This document shows, piece by piece, positions 8,420 through 17,829 of a stretch of 64,000 bases of DNA. Source of the stretch: Paludibacteraceae bacterium (GTDB lineage Bacteria > Bacteroidota > Bacteroidia > Bacteroidales > Paludibacteraceae); assembly GCA_024693065.1 (NCBI GenBank), contig JAILLP010000004.1:215305-279304 (forward strand). Direction: 5' to 3'. The notes under the pieces were generated by a model. That model saw only the letters and a list, made by a program, of their open reading frames with translations. It was not told the origin of the DNA and did no database searches. Positions within the stretch are counted from its first letter, which is position 1, and every line of letters starts with the position of its first letter. A program made the translations under genes and the position numbers.

Positions 8420-9346
8420 ATGGTTTCTTCTTCGGATGAGGGTCGGATGCGGGGCGTTTTGTGCGGACATGCCACCGCCTTCGCCTCCTATTTGATCTTT
8501 GGCTTTAATATATTGGCTTGCAAGCTGATCGCCCAATCGGGGCTGGTGCCTCCGATCTGTTTGTTCACTTTCCGTGCCTTGGGGGCGGTGATACTCTTCT
8601 CCTTGCTCTCCCTTTTCCTGCCTAAGGAGCGGGTGGAACGTAAAGATTTGTTGCGTATATTCATCGCCTCGATGCTGGGGCTTTTCCTCACGCAAATCAC
8701 TTTCCTTGTGGCGATTAAGATCACCACGCCTTTCGACGTTTCTGTCGTGGCTTCCCTAACGCCTATCTTCACGATGTTCTTCGCGGCGATCTACTTGAGG
8801 GAGCCTATCACCTGGAAGAAGGCTTTGGGTGTGGCCCTGAGCTTCACGGGTGTGCTTTGGCTGATCTTCAATTCCGTTAATGTATCTTCCGGCGTGGATA
8901 CCTCTTCTCCGTTGGGTATTTTCCTGATGGTGCTGAATGGCCTCTTCTTCTCCATCTATCTGAGCATTTCCAAGCCTGTCATTGGCAAGTATAGCGTTGT
9001 GACGTATATGAAGTGGATGTTCCTCTTCTCCCTTCTGGTCTCTTTGCCTTTCGACCTCATGGATTTGGCCACGTTGGACTATGGTGAGTTCTCCACGAGC
9101 TTGGTGCTTTCGATTCTCTATGTGGTCATCTTCGCCACTTTCGTGGCATACCTCTCCATCTCCTTCGCCCAGCGTCTGATTCGTCCGACGCTCGTGAGCC
9201 TCTATTCTTACGTGCAGCCTATCGTGGCGGCTTGTCTGGGTGTTTATTGGGGCATGGATGTGATGACATGGCAGAAGGTCTGCGCCGCGTTGCTGGTCTT
9301 CGTGGGCGTGGCGGTCGTGAACGCTAGTAGGAGCAAGGCGAACTGA
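8420..9346 (+). CDS. EamA/DMT-superfamily transporter
   Basis: Ten-helix drug/metabolite transporter of the EamA (RhaT-like) type in the inner membrane, 308 residues. Two internally similar halves are visible. The first has FRALGAVILFSLLSLFLPKERV, then VASLTPIFTMFFAAIYLREPITWKKALGVALSFTGVLW. The second has FVAYLSISFAQRLIRPTLVSLYSYVQPIVAACLGVYW. The substrate cannot be told from sequence; relatives export amino acids or metabolites. I kept the ATG at 8420; a second ATG at 8447 (MRGVLCGHATAF) is equally plausible. It follows the aspartate kinase gene by 97 nt. Confidence 0.85.
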   Translation: MVSSSDEGRMRGVLCGHATAFASYLIFGFNILACKLIAQSGLVPPICLFTFRALGAVILFSLLSLFLPKERVERKDLLRIFIASMLGLFLTQITFLVAIKITTPFDVSVVASLTPIFTMFFAAIYLREPITWKKALGVALSFTGVLWLIFNSVNVSSGVDTSSPLGIFLMVLNGLFFSIYLSISKPVIGKYSVVTYMKWMFLFSLLVSLPFDLMDLATLDYGEFSTSLVLSILYVVIFATFVAYLSISFAQRLIRPTLVSLYSYVQPIVAACLGVYWGMDVMTWQKVCAALLVFVGVAVVNASRSKAN

Positions 9347-9396
9347 GACGTGGCTTAAGCGTTACGAATCTTTCCCCGTCAATCGTATAATATGTA

Positions 9397-9431
9397 AAAC
9401 GGGCGATTCCGTGAGGGGAACCACCCGTTTT
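9397..9431 (+). terminator. Probable bidirectional terminator between convergent genes
   Basis: AAAACGGG (9397-9404) pairs with CCCGTTTT (9424-9431), with a small inner TTCC/GGAA stem. It lies between the EamA gene and the convergent lipoprotein gene. T/A runs on both sides are short. Confidence 0.4.
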
Positions 9432-9484
9432 CACAGCATGTTCCTTCTCAGGATATCATGCTCGTTGTTTAATTTTCCGAACGC

Positions 9485-10138
9485 CTATTTTATTGATACT
9501 GTTGGAAGAATATCCATACATTTGCTTAGGCTTGACTCCCTCATATCGTCGTCTATTTTGATAAGTATTCCGTATAATCGCGGACTTTTGTATATGAGGT
9601 ATATGTCTTCCATTCCTTCCTTGAATTCAATGCCTCTTCTGGCAATGTAGTGGGTGGCTGTGTAGTTGCCTTTCCCTAGCGTGGTGTCCGCTTTATCTAT
9701 GATTTCCGTATAGCAGTAACCGATGAAGTCATTGTACATTTTTTTCTTGAATGTATTTATGTACTCGTCAGCTGCTTCTTTATTGTCTAATTTTTCATGA
9801 AATCTCATGAAGTATATGGTTGTCGCGTATAGAGGCGTGCCCCCTTCCTCTTGTTGGTTGTCGCTGAGGAGCGAGGCGCATATCGCATTGTATCGGAATC
9901 CGTCGAAATAGCTGCTTGGATTGGTTGGCATTGTGTCCAAGTAGGTATTGGTCCATTGGTCTATGGGGAATATGGCTGTGATGCCGTACATGTCGTTTAG
10001 AACCACGTGTTCTTTGTCTATTATATTTTCCGGACGGCCGTTGAATGTCTCGTCGTCATCGTTTTTTCTACAAGAGAAGAATAACGTGCTTGCTAACGCT
10101 AGGAATAGAATGTTCCTTTTGGAAAATAATGTTTTCAT
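9485..10138 (-). CDS. Lipoprotein of unknown function
   Basis: 217 residues. The N-terminus is a lipoprotein signal: Lys/Arg-rich start, hydrophobic FLALASTLFF and lipobox ending at Cys (FFSC), then RKNDDDET, an acidic stretch after the Cys of the kind that often directs Bacteroidetes lipoproteins outward. The mature part has no motif I recognise. It ends near a repeated RGIEFKEGMEDIYLIY segment, possibly beta-strand. It is a single-gene unit between a convergent transporter and the tRNA cluster, in a stretch visibly richer in A/T than the nuo or gltX regions. Confidence 0.7.
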   Translation of the reverse strand: MKTLFSKRNILFLALASTLFFSCRKNDDDETFNGRPENIIDKEHVVLNDMYGITAIFPIDQWTNTYLDTMPTNPSSYFDGFRYNAICASLLSDNQQEEGGTPLYATTIYFMRFHEKLDNKEAADEYINTFKKKMYNDFIGYCYTEIIDKADTTLGKGNYTATHYIARRGIEFKEGMEDIYLIYKSPRLYGILIKIDDDMRESSLSKCMDILPTVSIK

Positions 10139-10229
10139 GTATTTGCCCCCCTATTTGTTTATATCACATCAATATGATTGTAGATCTCGACAACCGAAAT
10201 TTCTTTTGAATCTTGTTAGATTCTCGTGG

Positions 10230-10313
10230 TGCCCAAGATGAGATTCGAACTCACACGCCGAAACCGGCACTACCCCCTCAAAGTAGCGTGTCTACCAATT
10301 CCACCACCTGGGC
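10230..10313 (-). tRNA. tRNA-Leu (GAG)
   Basis: Cloverleaf on the minus strand: acceptor GCCCAGG pairs with CTTGGGC (one G-U), discriminator A, anticodon loop TTGAGGG with anticodon GAG, long variable arm (GCCGGTTTCGGC), and T loop GTTCGAATC. CCA is encoded at 10229-10227. It lies 41 nt downstream of tRNA-Gly and is probably co-transcribed. Confidence 0.95.
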
Positions 10314-10354
10314 AAAAAAATCGACAGAACCGTCAGTTCTGCCTTTTTGTTTTG

Positions 10355-11230
<876 letters not shown>

Positions 11231-11270
11231 GATGTCTCCTCCTTTTGGTTGGTTGTAATCCGTTTCTGTT

Positions 11271-12293
11271 TCATACCCAGTCTAGTTTCCCCTTCATGTT
11301 CCAGTCTTTGCAGAGGATTCCGTTAGGGTAGTAGATGAGCTTATAAATCTTTTTGTCGTCCATGTTGCCATGATACTTGATCATCTCTTCGTAGTCGGAC
11401 ATCTCGAAGCTTACGTTAATCTTTCCGGCGTATTTGTATCCGAAAGAGAAGTAATAGTATCCCTTGATGATATTGTTCAGATTGAACTGCTCATCCGGTA
11501 AGGCCTCCAAAATGTCCATCAGCTCGATTCGGTTCTCCTCGATGTATTGGCGGGTCTTCCCATGGTCCACTATTTCATCGAACATGGCCAGTTCTCGGAA
11601 CACCACGTCTGTCACGCCCATCTTTTCGGCGAATTTCAGGTATTCGATGATTCCCGCAACATTATGTATGCCTTTCCCTTGCAGTACGGCTACCATCCTG
11701 ACGGGTATTGCTTCGTTCAACCTTTTTACGACGTCGGTGAAAACATCGTTCCTCTTGATGGGTTCGATTTCGCCCGCATTCTTTTTGAACCGTACGATCC
11801 ATTGGTTCTTCTCCTCGTCGTAGTGATGCCTAGAGCATTCGATACGAGTGATTTGATGTCCCTTGAGCGTCTCGATCAGTCCGTTGTAATCCTTCGCGAA
11901 GCCAGATAGGTTGGTGTACATCACCTTCTCTGTGATGACTCCGCCCTCTTCTTGGAATTTCTTCGCTATGTCCAATATGATTCTTAGTTGATCTTTGCTT
12001 TCCGTAGGTTCCTTGCCTGACAGGGAAAGGAATATGGGTGTTCCTTTGATGTGCTCCAGCACCTTCCTGAATTTCTCCGCGTAGTCTGCGCATATCCCGT
12101 TGCATACGGTGACGCTTCCGCTACGCACTAGCATCTCAGAACAGAATTGACAGTTTGCACTGCATGCGTTGTAGATGTATGGAGTGACGGATATTTGGTC
12201 TTTCTCCATCCTGTCTTCCATGAACACGTTGCCACCTCTCTCGTTTGCCAACTGTCTGGCGAATCGTAAATAATCTGCATAAAACTTTTTCAT
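11271..12293 (-). CDS. Radical SAM protein of unknown specificity
   Basis: 340 residues. C44-x3-C48-x2-C51 (YNACSANCQFCSE) binds the [4Fe-4S] cluster that cleaves S-adenosylmethionine in the radical SAM superfamily. The usual GGE motif after strand beta-2 appears as SLSGKEPT. Further Cys pairs follow the first motif (VCNGIC), and a C-terminal Cys occurs in NGILCKDWNMKG, but no full SPASM motif is visible. YTNLSG and MVAVLQGKGIHNV fit later beta strands of the barrel. It is not viperin-like by motif. It heads an operon with a nucleotidyltransferase-like gene and has its own promoter at 12342-12372. The region is A/T-rich compared with its flanks. Function is unknown. Confidence 0.75.
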   Translation of the reverse strand: MKKFYADYLRFARQLANERGGNVFMEDRMEKDQISVTPYIYNACSANCQFCSEMLVRSGSVTVCNGICADYAEKFRKVLEHIKGTPIFLSLSGKEPTESKDQLRIILDIAKKFQEEGGVITEKVMYTNLSGFAKDYNGLIETLKGHQITRIECSRHHYDEEKNQWIVRFKKNAGEIEPIKRNDVFTDVVKRLNEAIPVRMVAVLQGKGIHNVAGIIEYLKFAEKMGVTDVVFRELAMFDEIVDHGKTRQYIEENRIELMDILEALPDEQFNLNNIIKGYYYFSFGYKYAGKINVSFEMSDYEEMIKYHGNMDDKKIYKLIYYPNGILCKDWNMKGKLDWV

Positions 12294-12341
12294 ACCACTT
12301 GAATTTTAATGTTCGACAAATTTTATGTATTTATTACAGTG

Positions 12342-12372
12342 CAAATATACACATTTAAATTTTACAAACAAA
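12342..12372 (-). promoter_or_regulatory. Promoter of the radical SAM / nucleotidyltransferase operon
   Basis: Minus-strand TTTG (12372-12369), 19 nt, TATATTTG (12349-12342): a full match to the Bacteroidales -33/-7 consensus. The expected start of transcription is near 12335, 40 nt before the ATG at 12293. Confidence 0.7.
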
Positions 12373-12463
12373 TAAATAGTATATAAATTACGCAAAATAT
12401 TTTAATATGGTTTGTTTGGTTGAAAGGTGAACTATGCACGGAACGCATATTCCTTAAGGCCGG

Positions 12464-12874
12464 TCAATCGTTGGATGTTGGGCTGATGTCAAGTCGGCTG
12501 GCGGTGAAATATATCCAAGCACCAATTACTTTGTCGTCATGTGTCATCTCGCCAAACTCAAATTTTATCTCCCCGCAATCAACTATCATAGGATTTATTT
12601 GGATAATTTTTCCATAGCACTCGTATCGGGTTCTGTCATGGGAAGACGGAATCATCTTCATCTCCTCATTCATGTTGTTAGAGAACATCGCCTCCCAGGT
12701 CTCTTCCGAATATAGGAAATCGAGGTCGACCAGTCTTTCTTCCCCTTCGTGAAATAGACAAGGGTGGCAAAATGCCCAGTATTGTCTCAATCCCACCTCG
12801 AAACAAACCTCCGCTTCTCGTCCGTCTTTATCTATCCAGTCTATCTTCTTTATTCGTACCTTATGGCTGATCAT
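12464..12874 (-). CDS. Conserved-looking protein of unknown function
   Basis: 136 residues, no signal peptide and no membrane segment. It begins MISHKVRIKKIDWIDKD and is rich in Trp, Cys and acidic residues, with paired strands such as YECYGKIIQINPMIVDC. The composition suggests a small soluble beta-rich protein. I recognise no family. It lies upstream of the radical SAM operon in the same direction, separated by 170 nt that contain that operon's promoter, so it is probably a separate unit. I found no consensus promoter before it. Confidence 0.55.
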   Translation of the reverse strand: MISHKVRIKKIDWIDKDGREAEVCFEVGLRQYWAFCHPCLFHEGEERLVDLDFLYSEETWEAMFSNNMNEEMKMIPSSHDRTRYECYGKIIQINPMIVDCGEIKFEFGEMTHDDKVIGAWIYFTASRLDISPTSND

Positions 12875-13249
12875 TCCTTTTTATATAAATATGAGTGTCG
12901 GTTAATTTGTATGTTTTACCATCGGGTCATCCTTGTGGACGCATTTGAAATAGCTGTCATACTTTAGTGGTTATGTGGATAGCTATTGGCGTTTTATACT
13001 AAATGTTCCTATCACCAATAAGGCGAATATAGATGTTTTTGTGCGAATAGACAAGAATAGCGTCTCGGAAAAGATTATTTATTCATTGGTTTTGTTTAAA
13101 TATACATATATTATTCATTATTCTTTGGGATGTCTGACAAAGTGTATATTTGTTGCGTGTCTATTTGTGCTTCAATGTGCTAAAATGGTGTCATTTTGCT
13201 ACCGAAAATAAAAATTTTACACTCTGTGATAAAATTTTTGTCGTTTTTG
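12875..13249. other. A/T-rich intergenic region with a dyad before a small gene
   Basis: About 375 bases without a convincing gene; short plus-strand frames here are Ile/Phe/Tyr-rich and unlikely to be coding. A 9-bp inverted repeat, AAAATTTTA (13211-13219) and TAAAATTTT (13230-13238), lies just upstream of the -33 box at 13250 and could be an operator. Confidence 0.45.
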
Positions 13250-13280
13250 TTTGTCATATTGAAAATAATGCATATATTTG
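13250..13280 (+). promoter_or_regulatory. Promoter of the small gene at 13300
   Basis: TTTG (13250-13253), 19 nt, TATATTTG (13273-13280): exact match to the Bacteroidales consensus at the right spacing. The predicted start of transcription is near 13287. Confidence 0.7.
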
Positions 13281-13299
13281 TATTGTTGTTAAACGAAAG

Positions 13300-13416
13300 A
13301 TGTTTCACTTATTAAAATTTACGACTATGGTACTAGGATTATTTTTTTCGGTAGTGTTGGCTTTTTCTGTTGCAAGAATTTGTGTAGAGGCAAAGGATTT
13401 GAAAAAAAACTTTTAA
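13300..13416 (+). CDS. 38-residue membrane peptide
   Basis: A tiny ORF beginning MFHLLKFTTMVLGLFF and ending CVEAKDLKKNF: one hydrophobic helix (about residues 5-27) and a short charged tail, the layout of a single-span membrane peptide or an uncleaved signal anchor. It starts 20 nt after a perfect promoter and is followed after 40 nt by a strong terminator. The whole unit (13250-13493) is therefore a self-contained transcript of about 205 nt. A second ORF of eight codons (ATG at 13429) lies between the stop and the terminator. I recognise no family. It could be a small protein, a toxin-like peptide, or an sRNA with an accidental ORF. Confidence 0.5.
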   Translation: MFHLLKFTTMVLGLFFSVVLAFSVARICVEAKDLKKNF

Positions 13417-13456
13417 TTTATAATGTTATGGATCAAACAGAAAATGACAACTAAAA

Positions 13457-13493
13457 AGCCTCAGTGTTCGGGAGTAAACATTGAGGCTTTTTT
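13457..13493 (+). terminator. Strong bidirectional terminator
   Basis: AGCCTCAGTGTT (13457-13468) pairs with AACATTGAGGCT (13477-13488), 12 bp with one G-U, 8-nt loop. There is a T-run after it on the plus strand and an A-run before it (T-run on the minus strand). It ends the small gene at 13300 and also serves nspC coming from the right. Confidence 0.85.
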
Positions 13494-13588
13494 GTATCCT
13501 TGAATATCGTGTATTGAATGTTTCTGTAAAAATCTATTCTGCTTGTATTTAACGTTTTGCGTTTGTTTCCCTTGGTTGGGTATCTCTT

Positions 13589-14737
13589 TCAATCCATCCT
13601 GCTCTTGTAATCCTCGTAGCCGAATTTCCGTAGCACCTCCATCTTGTCGTCCTGTGTCCACAGTACGATGGAAGGGTGGGAGACTCCGTTGAATAGGGTG
13701 GTCTTGACGGTCGTGTAGTGGATCATGTCCATGAAGACGATCTTCTCCCCGACCTGCAGCTCGTGGTCGAAGGACCATGATCCCACGAAGTCGCCGGAAA
13801 GGCAGCTGTTGCCTCCCATGCGGTAGGTGGGTTTCCCCTCCACCTCGTCCGTTGCCCCTAGAATGGCTGGCTTGTAAGGCATTTCAAGGCAGTCGGGCAT
13901 GTGGCAGGCGAAGGAGACGTTGAGAATGGCTGTCTTGATGCCATGGTTCTCTACGATGTCCACGACGGTGGAGACGAGTTCTCCCGTCTGCCAAGCGAAG
14001 GCGCTTCCGGGTTCTAGGATCACCTTCAGCCAAGGGTAGCGGCTTCTGAATCCTTGGACGATCTTGATGAGGTGTTCCACATCGTAGTCCTTCCGTGTCA
14101 TCAAGTGTCCGCCTCCGAAGTTCACCCATTTCAGTTGCGGCAGGAATTGGGCGAATTTCTCCTCGAAAGCCTGCATGAGCTTTTCGAACTCGTAGGAGGA
14201 GGATTCGCAGAGCGCATGGCAGTGGAACCCTTCGATGCCTTCGGGTAGCTTGCCGCCGAATTGTTCGACCATGACTCCTAGCCTGGAGCCTGGTGCGCAT
14301 GGGTTGTAGAGGTCGGTTTCCACTTGCGAGATCTCCGGGTTGACCCTTATTCCGCAGGATATGTGCCGGTCGAATCCTTCGATCTCAGCCTTTCTCCGCT
14401 CGTATTGCTGGATGGAGTTGAAGGTGATATGGCTGCTCAGCGAGGCGATTTCAGCGAACTCCTCGTCCGTATAGGCGGGGGAGTAGGTGTGGGCGTAGTT
14501 GCCCATCTCCTCGTATGCGAGGCGAGCCTCCGAGAGGGAGCTTGCGGTGGAGTAGGGTATGTACTCCCTCACGATGGGGAATAACTTCCACAGCGCGAAA
14601 GCCTTGAAGGCGAGGATGATGTCCGCTCCGGATCTCTCTTTTACCGATTTTATCAGCGATAAGTTTTTTCGTAGTCTGACTTCGTCCACCACGTATGCGG
14701 GGGATGGTATTTGGCTATAGTCTATCATGATTTTCAT
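13589..14737 (-). CDS. nspC: Carboxynorspermidine/carboxyspermidine decarboxylase
   Basis: PLP enzyme of the alternative polyamine route: it decarboxylates carboxy(nor)spermidine to (nor)spermidine. 382 residues, alanine-racemase-fold decarboxylase. The PLP lysine is K45 in LAFKAFALW. Family features include EPGSAFAWQTGEL for phosphate binding, GGNSCLSGDF with the active-site Cys, and MIHYTTVKTTLFNGV near the C-terminus. The partner carboxyspermidine dehydrogenase is not in this window. A TACCTTTG box (14758-14751) lies just upstream, divergent from gltX. A second start (MIDYSQIP) four codons in is possible. Confidence 0.93.
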   Translation of the reverse strand: MKIMIDYSQIPSPAYVVDEVRLRKNLSLIKSVKERSGADIILAFKAFALWKLFPIVREYIPYSTASSLSEARLAYEEMGNYAHTYSPAYTDEEFAEIASLSSHITFNSIQQYERRKAEIEGFDRHISCGIRVNPEISQVETDLYNPCAPGSRLGVMVEQFGGKLPEGIEGFHCHALCESSSYEFEKLMQAFEEKFAQFLPQLKWVNFGGGHLMTRKDYDVEHLIKIVQGFRSRYPWLKVILEPGSAFAWQTGELVSTVVDIVENHGIKTAILNVSFACHMPDCLEMPYKPAILGATDEVEGKPTYRMGGNSCLSGDFVGSWSFDHELQVGEKIVFMDMIHYTTVKTTLFNGVSHPSIVLWTQDDKMEVLRKFGYEDYKSRMD

Positions 14738-14750
14738 CGTTTAAATTGTT

Positions 14751-14758
14751 CAAAGGTA
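14751..14758 (-). promoter_or_regulatory. -7 box of nspC
   Basis: Minus-strand TACCTTTG, exact TAnnTTTG, 14 nt before the ATG at 14737. The leader would be very short. No clear -33 box is seen. Confidence 0.5.
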
Positions 14759-14801
14759 CATAATTTTGGGCATACATGACCATATATCCCATACAATTTT
14801 G

Positions 14802-14809
14802 TAATTTTG
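14802..14809 (+). promoter_or_regulatory. -7 box of gltX
   Basis: TAATTTTG followed by CA, 24 nt before the gltX ATG at 14833. It lies inside the upstream extension of the reading frame and so argues for the start at 14833. Confidence 0.5.
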
Positions 14810-14832
14810 CACCCCGAATCAATAACATTAAT

Positions 14833-16353
14833 ATGGCAGAAAGAAAAGTTCGTGTGCGTTTCGCACCAAGTCCGACTGGACCATTGCATATTGGAGGTGT
14901 AAGGACATGCTTGTACAACTATTTGTTCGCTAAGAAGAACGGTGGCGATTTGCTGCTTAGGATCGAGGATACCGACTCCCAGCGTTTCGTCCCGGGAGCG
15001 GAAGAGTATATCATCGAAGCCTTCAAATGGTTGGGCATCACTTTCGACGAAGGTGTGGGCGTGGGTGGCCCTAATGGACCGTACCGCCAGAGCGAGCGCC
15101 GCGATATTTACAAGATATATGTGAAGCAGTTGATCGAGAGCGGTCATGCGTATTATGCATTCGACACGCCGGAGGAGTTGGAGGCGAAACGTAACGCTAT
15201 CCCTAATTTCCAATATGACTCGCATACCCGTATGCAAGGGGTTAACTCCTTGACGTTGAGCGAGGAGGAGGTGAACCGACGCATTGCGGCCGGTGAGAAG
15301 TATGTGGTGCGTATCAAGGTGGAGCCGGATGAGGACATCGAGGTGGATGACTTGGTGCGTGGCAAGGTGGTCATCAATTCCAATATCTTGGACGACAAGG
15401 TTTTATACAAGGCGGCGGATGAGTTGCCTACCTATCACTTGGCGAATATTGTGGACGACCACTTGATGGAGATCACCCATGTGATCCGTGGTGAGGAGTG
15501 GTTGCCTTCCGCACCGCTCCATGTGTTGCTCTATCGTTACTTGGGATGGGCGGATACGATGCCTCGTTTCGCACACTTGCCGTTGTTGCTCAAGCCTGAG
15601 GGCAATGGTAAGCTGAGCAAGCGTGATGGTGACAAGCTGGGCTTCCCAGTCTTCCCGCTGCAGTGGAAGGATCCTAAGAGCGGTGACATCTCTTCGGGCT
15701 ACCGCGAGTCTGGCTACTTGCCTGAGGCGGTTGTCAACTTCCTCGCGTTGTTGGGCTGGAACCCAGGCAACGACCAGGAGATGCTCTCGATGGACGAACT
15801 GATCGAGCTCTTCTCCATCGACCGTATCAGCAAGTCTGGCGCCCGCTTCAACTACGAGAAGGGCAAATGGTTCAACCATGAGTACCTGATTAGAAAATCT
15901 GACGAGGAGGTTGCGCATATGTTCGAGCCTATCCTGAAGGAGAAGGGCGTCACTTGCGCATTCGATAAGCTGAAGTACATCGTTTCTTTGGTGAAGGAGC
16001 GTATCACGTTCCCGTCCGACTTGTGGGAGCAGGCAAGCTTCTTCTTTGAGGCGCCGACCGCATACGATGAGAAATCGTTGAAGAAACGTTGGAAAGAGGA
16101 GAGCCCTCAGTGCCTGCGCGAGTTGGTGGAGGTGTTGAAAGGTATTGATGATTATTCTAAGGTTAATGAAAACGAACAATTGGTGCTCGATTGGGTAGCT
16201 TCTAAAGGCTACAATTTGGGTACGGTGATGAACTCTTTCCGTATCACCCTTGTGGGTGCGGCGAAGGGTCCACATATTTTCAACATTATAGATATTCTTG
16301 GTAAAGAAGAAACAATAGCCCGTGTGAACAGGGCGTTGGAGGTAATTAAATGA
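14833..16353 (+). CDS. gltX: Glutamyl-tRNA synthetase
   Basis: Class I aminoacyl-tRNA synthetase that charges tRNA-Glu; 506 residues. The HIGH motif appears as [12 protein letters not shown] (residues 11-22) and the KMSKS loop as GKLSKRDG (about 258-265). The tail after residue 350 is the anticodon-binding helical region. The frame is open to 14776, but the family begins at [13 protein letters not shown] and the promoter -7 box lies in the extension, so 14833 is the start. It is followed after 1 nt by waaA, forming an operon. Confidence 0.97.
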   Translation: MAERKVRVRFAPSPTGPLHIGGVRTCLYNYLFAKKNGGDLLLRIEDTDSQRFVPGAEEYIIEAFKWLGITFDEGVGVGGPNGPYRQSERRDIYKIYVKQLIESGHAYYAFDTPEELEAKRNAIPNFQYDSHTRMQGVNSLTLSEEEVNRRIAAGEKYVVRIKVEPDEDIEVDDLVRGKVVINSNILDDKVLYKAADELPTYHLANIVDDHLMEITHVIRGEEWLPSAPLHVLLYRYLGWADTMPRFAHLPLLLKPEGNGKLSKRDGDKLGFPVFPLQWKDPKSGDISSGYRESGYLPEAVVNFLALLGWNPGNDQEMLSMDELIELFSIDRISKSGARFNYEKGKWFNHEYLIRKSDEEVAHMFEPILKEKGVTCAFDKLKYIVSLVKERITFPSDLWEQASFFFEAPTAYDEKSLKKRWKEESPQCLRELVEVLKGIDDYSKVNENEQLVLDWVASKGYNLGTVMNSFRITLVGAAKGPHIFNIIDILGKEETIARVNRALEVIK

Positions 16354-16354
16354 C

Positions 16355-17587
16355 ATGGTTAAGTTGTTGTACAATTTAGGTATGCTCATATACCATTTCG
16401 GTGTGTGGGTAGCCTCTTTTTGGAACGAAAAGGCTTCCAAATTCTGCAAGGGTAGGCAAGGTGTGCTTGAATACATTGCGGAGAAAGTGGACAGGAACAG
16501 CAAGTATGTCTGGGTCCATGCCGCCTCTTTGGGAGAGTTTGAGCAGGGACGTCCAATTATTGAGAAACTTAGGCAGATGAAGCCTGAGTACAAGATTATC
16601 CTTACGTTTTTCTCCCCATCCGGTTATGAGGTCAGGAAGAATTACGAGGGGGCGGATATCGTGTGTTACCTCCCTATCGACACGTCATGGAGTGCGAACC
16701 GCTTCTTGGATGTCGTGAATCCGTCGTATGCGATCTTCATCAAGTACGAGTTTTGGATGAATTATATCGTCGGATTGAAACGGAGGAAAATACCTACTTA
16801 CATTGTCTCGGCCATTTTCCGCCCGAGCCAGGTATTCTTCAAGTGGTATGGTTTCTGGTATCGGAAAGTGCTTCACTGTTTCACCCATTTGTTCGTCCAG
16901 AATCAGGTCTCGTTGGATTTGCTCTCTTCTATAGGCGTGAAGAATGTCTCATTGACGGGTGACACCCGTTTCGACCGTGTCGCTGACATCGCAGCCAAGT
17001 CCAAGGAGTTGCCTATCGTCTCTGCGTTTGCGCAGGGCTCCAAGGTAATTGTAGCGGGTAGTTCATGGCCGAAGGACGAGGATATCCTGTGCGACTATTT
17101 CAATAATCACCCTGGTGTGAAGATGATTTTAGCGCCTCATGAGATCCATCAGGCTCATTTGGATAGCATCGTCTCTAAACTGAAGCGCCCGTATGTCTTT
17201 TATAAGGATACGGACGAGGTGGCTGTTGCTAAGGCGGATTGTTTGATAATCAACTGCTTCGGATTGCTTTCCTCCATCTATAAGTATGGGGAGGTGGCCT
17301 ATATCGGTGGCGGTTTCGGCGTGGGAATCCATAACACGTTGGAGGCGGCTGTCTATGGCATGCCGGTGCTCTTCGGACCTAATTACGGACGTTTTCAGGA
17401 GGCTGTGGATATGGTGAAACGCGGTGGTGCGTTCTCCATCCAAAACGCTGGTGAATATAATGAATTGATGGATAGTCTATTAGCGGAGAACTCCTCGTTG
17501 CTCAAGTCTGCTTCTGCCCAAACGGCGGAATATGTGAATGAGAACCGTGGTGCGACGGAAAGGATTGTAAACGAAGTTTTTCGGTGA
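16355..17587 (+). CDS. waaA: 3-deoxy-D-manno-octulosonic acid (Kdo) transferase
   Basis: Inner-membrane glycosyltransferase that adds Kdo from CMP-Kdo to lipid A precursor in LPS core synthesis. 410 residues with an N-terminal hydrophobic anchor (LLYNLGMLIYHFGVWVASF). Family motifs: WVHAASLGEFEQGRPIIEKL with the catalytic Glu, FFSPSGYEV, FIKYEFWMNYI, DTRFDRV, and the sugar-nucleotide site GEVAYIGGGFGVGIHNTLEAA. Whether it adds one or two Kdo residues cannot be told. It starts 1 nt after gltX. Confidence 0.95.
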   Translation: MVKLLYNLGMLIYHFGVWVASFWNEKASKFCKGRQGVLEYIAEKVDRNSKYVWVHAASLGEFEQGRPIIEKLRQMKPEYKIILTFFSPSGYEVRKNYEGADIVCYLPIDTSWSANRFLDVVNPSYAIFIKYEFWMNYIVGLKRRKIPTYIVSAIFRPSQVFFKWYGFWYRKVLHCFTHLFVQNQVSLDLLSSIGVKNVSLTGDTRFDRVADIAAKSKELPIVSAFAQGSKVIVAGSSWPKDEDILCDYFNNHPGVKMILAPHEIHQAHLDSIVSKLKRPYVFYKDTDEVAVAKADCLIINCFGLLSSIYKYGEVAYIGGGFGVGIHNTLEAAVYGMPVLFGPNYGRFQEAVDMVKRGGAFSIQNAGEYNELMDSLLAENSSLLKSASAQTAEYVNENRGATERIVNEVFR

Positions 17588-17624
17588 TTTTTTCGTCAAA
17601 AGGGCGAAAAAATGTTGCTTCCCG

Positions 17625-17656
17625 TTTGCTTGATTCAGTAATTAGTGCTACATTTG
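17625..17656 (+). promoter_or_regulatory. Promoter of tRNA-Ser
   Basis: TTTG (17625-17628), 20 nt, TACATTTG (17649-17656): full consensus, 24 nt before the mature tRNA 5' end. Confidence 0.7.
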
Positions 17657-17679
17657 CACTGCAAATCCGAAAGGGGTTT

Positions 17680-17766
17680 GGTGAGATGGGTGAGTGGCTG
17701 AAACCACCAGTTTGCTAAACTGACGTACGGGTTACCGTACCGGGGGTTCGAATCCCCCTCTCACCG
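17680..17766 (+). tRNA. tRNA-Ser (GCT)
   Basis: Acceptor GGTGAGA (17680-17686) pairs with TCTCACC (17759-17765), discriminator G. The anticodon loop TTGCTAA has anticodon GCT. A long variable arm (TACGGGTTACCGTA) and T arm GGGGGTTCGAATCCCCC are typical of tRNA-Ser. CCA is not encoded. Confidence 0.97.
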
Positions 17767-17782
17767 CTTTTGCATTATTCAT

Positions 17783-17813
17783 GTTAGTTCGTTTACGAGC
17801 TAACTTTTTTTTT
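17783..17813 (+). terminator. Terminator of tRNA-Ser
   Basis: GTTAGTTCG (17783-17791) pairs with CGAGCTAAC (17796-17804), one G-U, 4-nt loop, followed by nine T. It lies between the tRNA and mltG; mltG may rely on read-through or an unseen promoter. Confidence 0.8.
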
Positions 17814-17829
17814 ATAGTGATGTGGTGCC

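Noticed and set aside
11271..12293. Radical SAM protein as a prokaryotic viperin (antiviral)
   Set aside because: The motif and the SGKEP variant do not resemble viperin, and no nucleotide kinase is adjacent.
12975..13299. Plus-strand frames before the 38-residue ORF
   Set aside because: Ile/Phe/Tyr/Cys-rich translations of A/T-rich DNA; they overlap the dyad and promoter.
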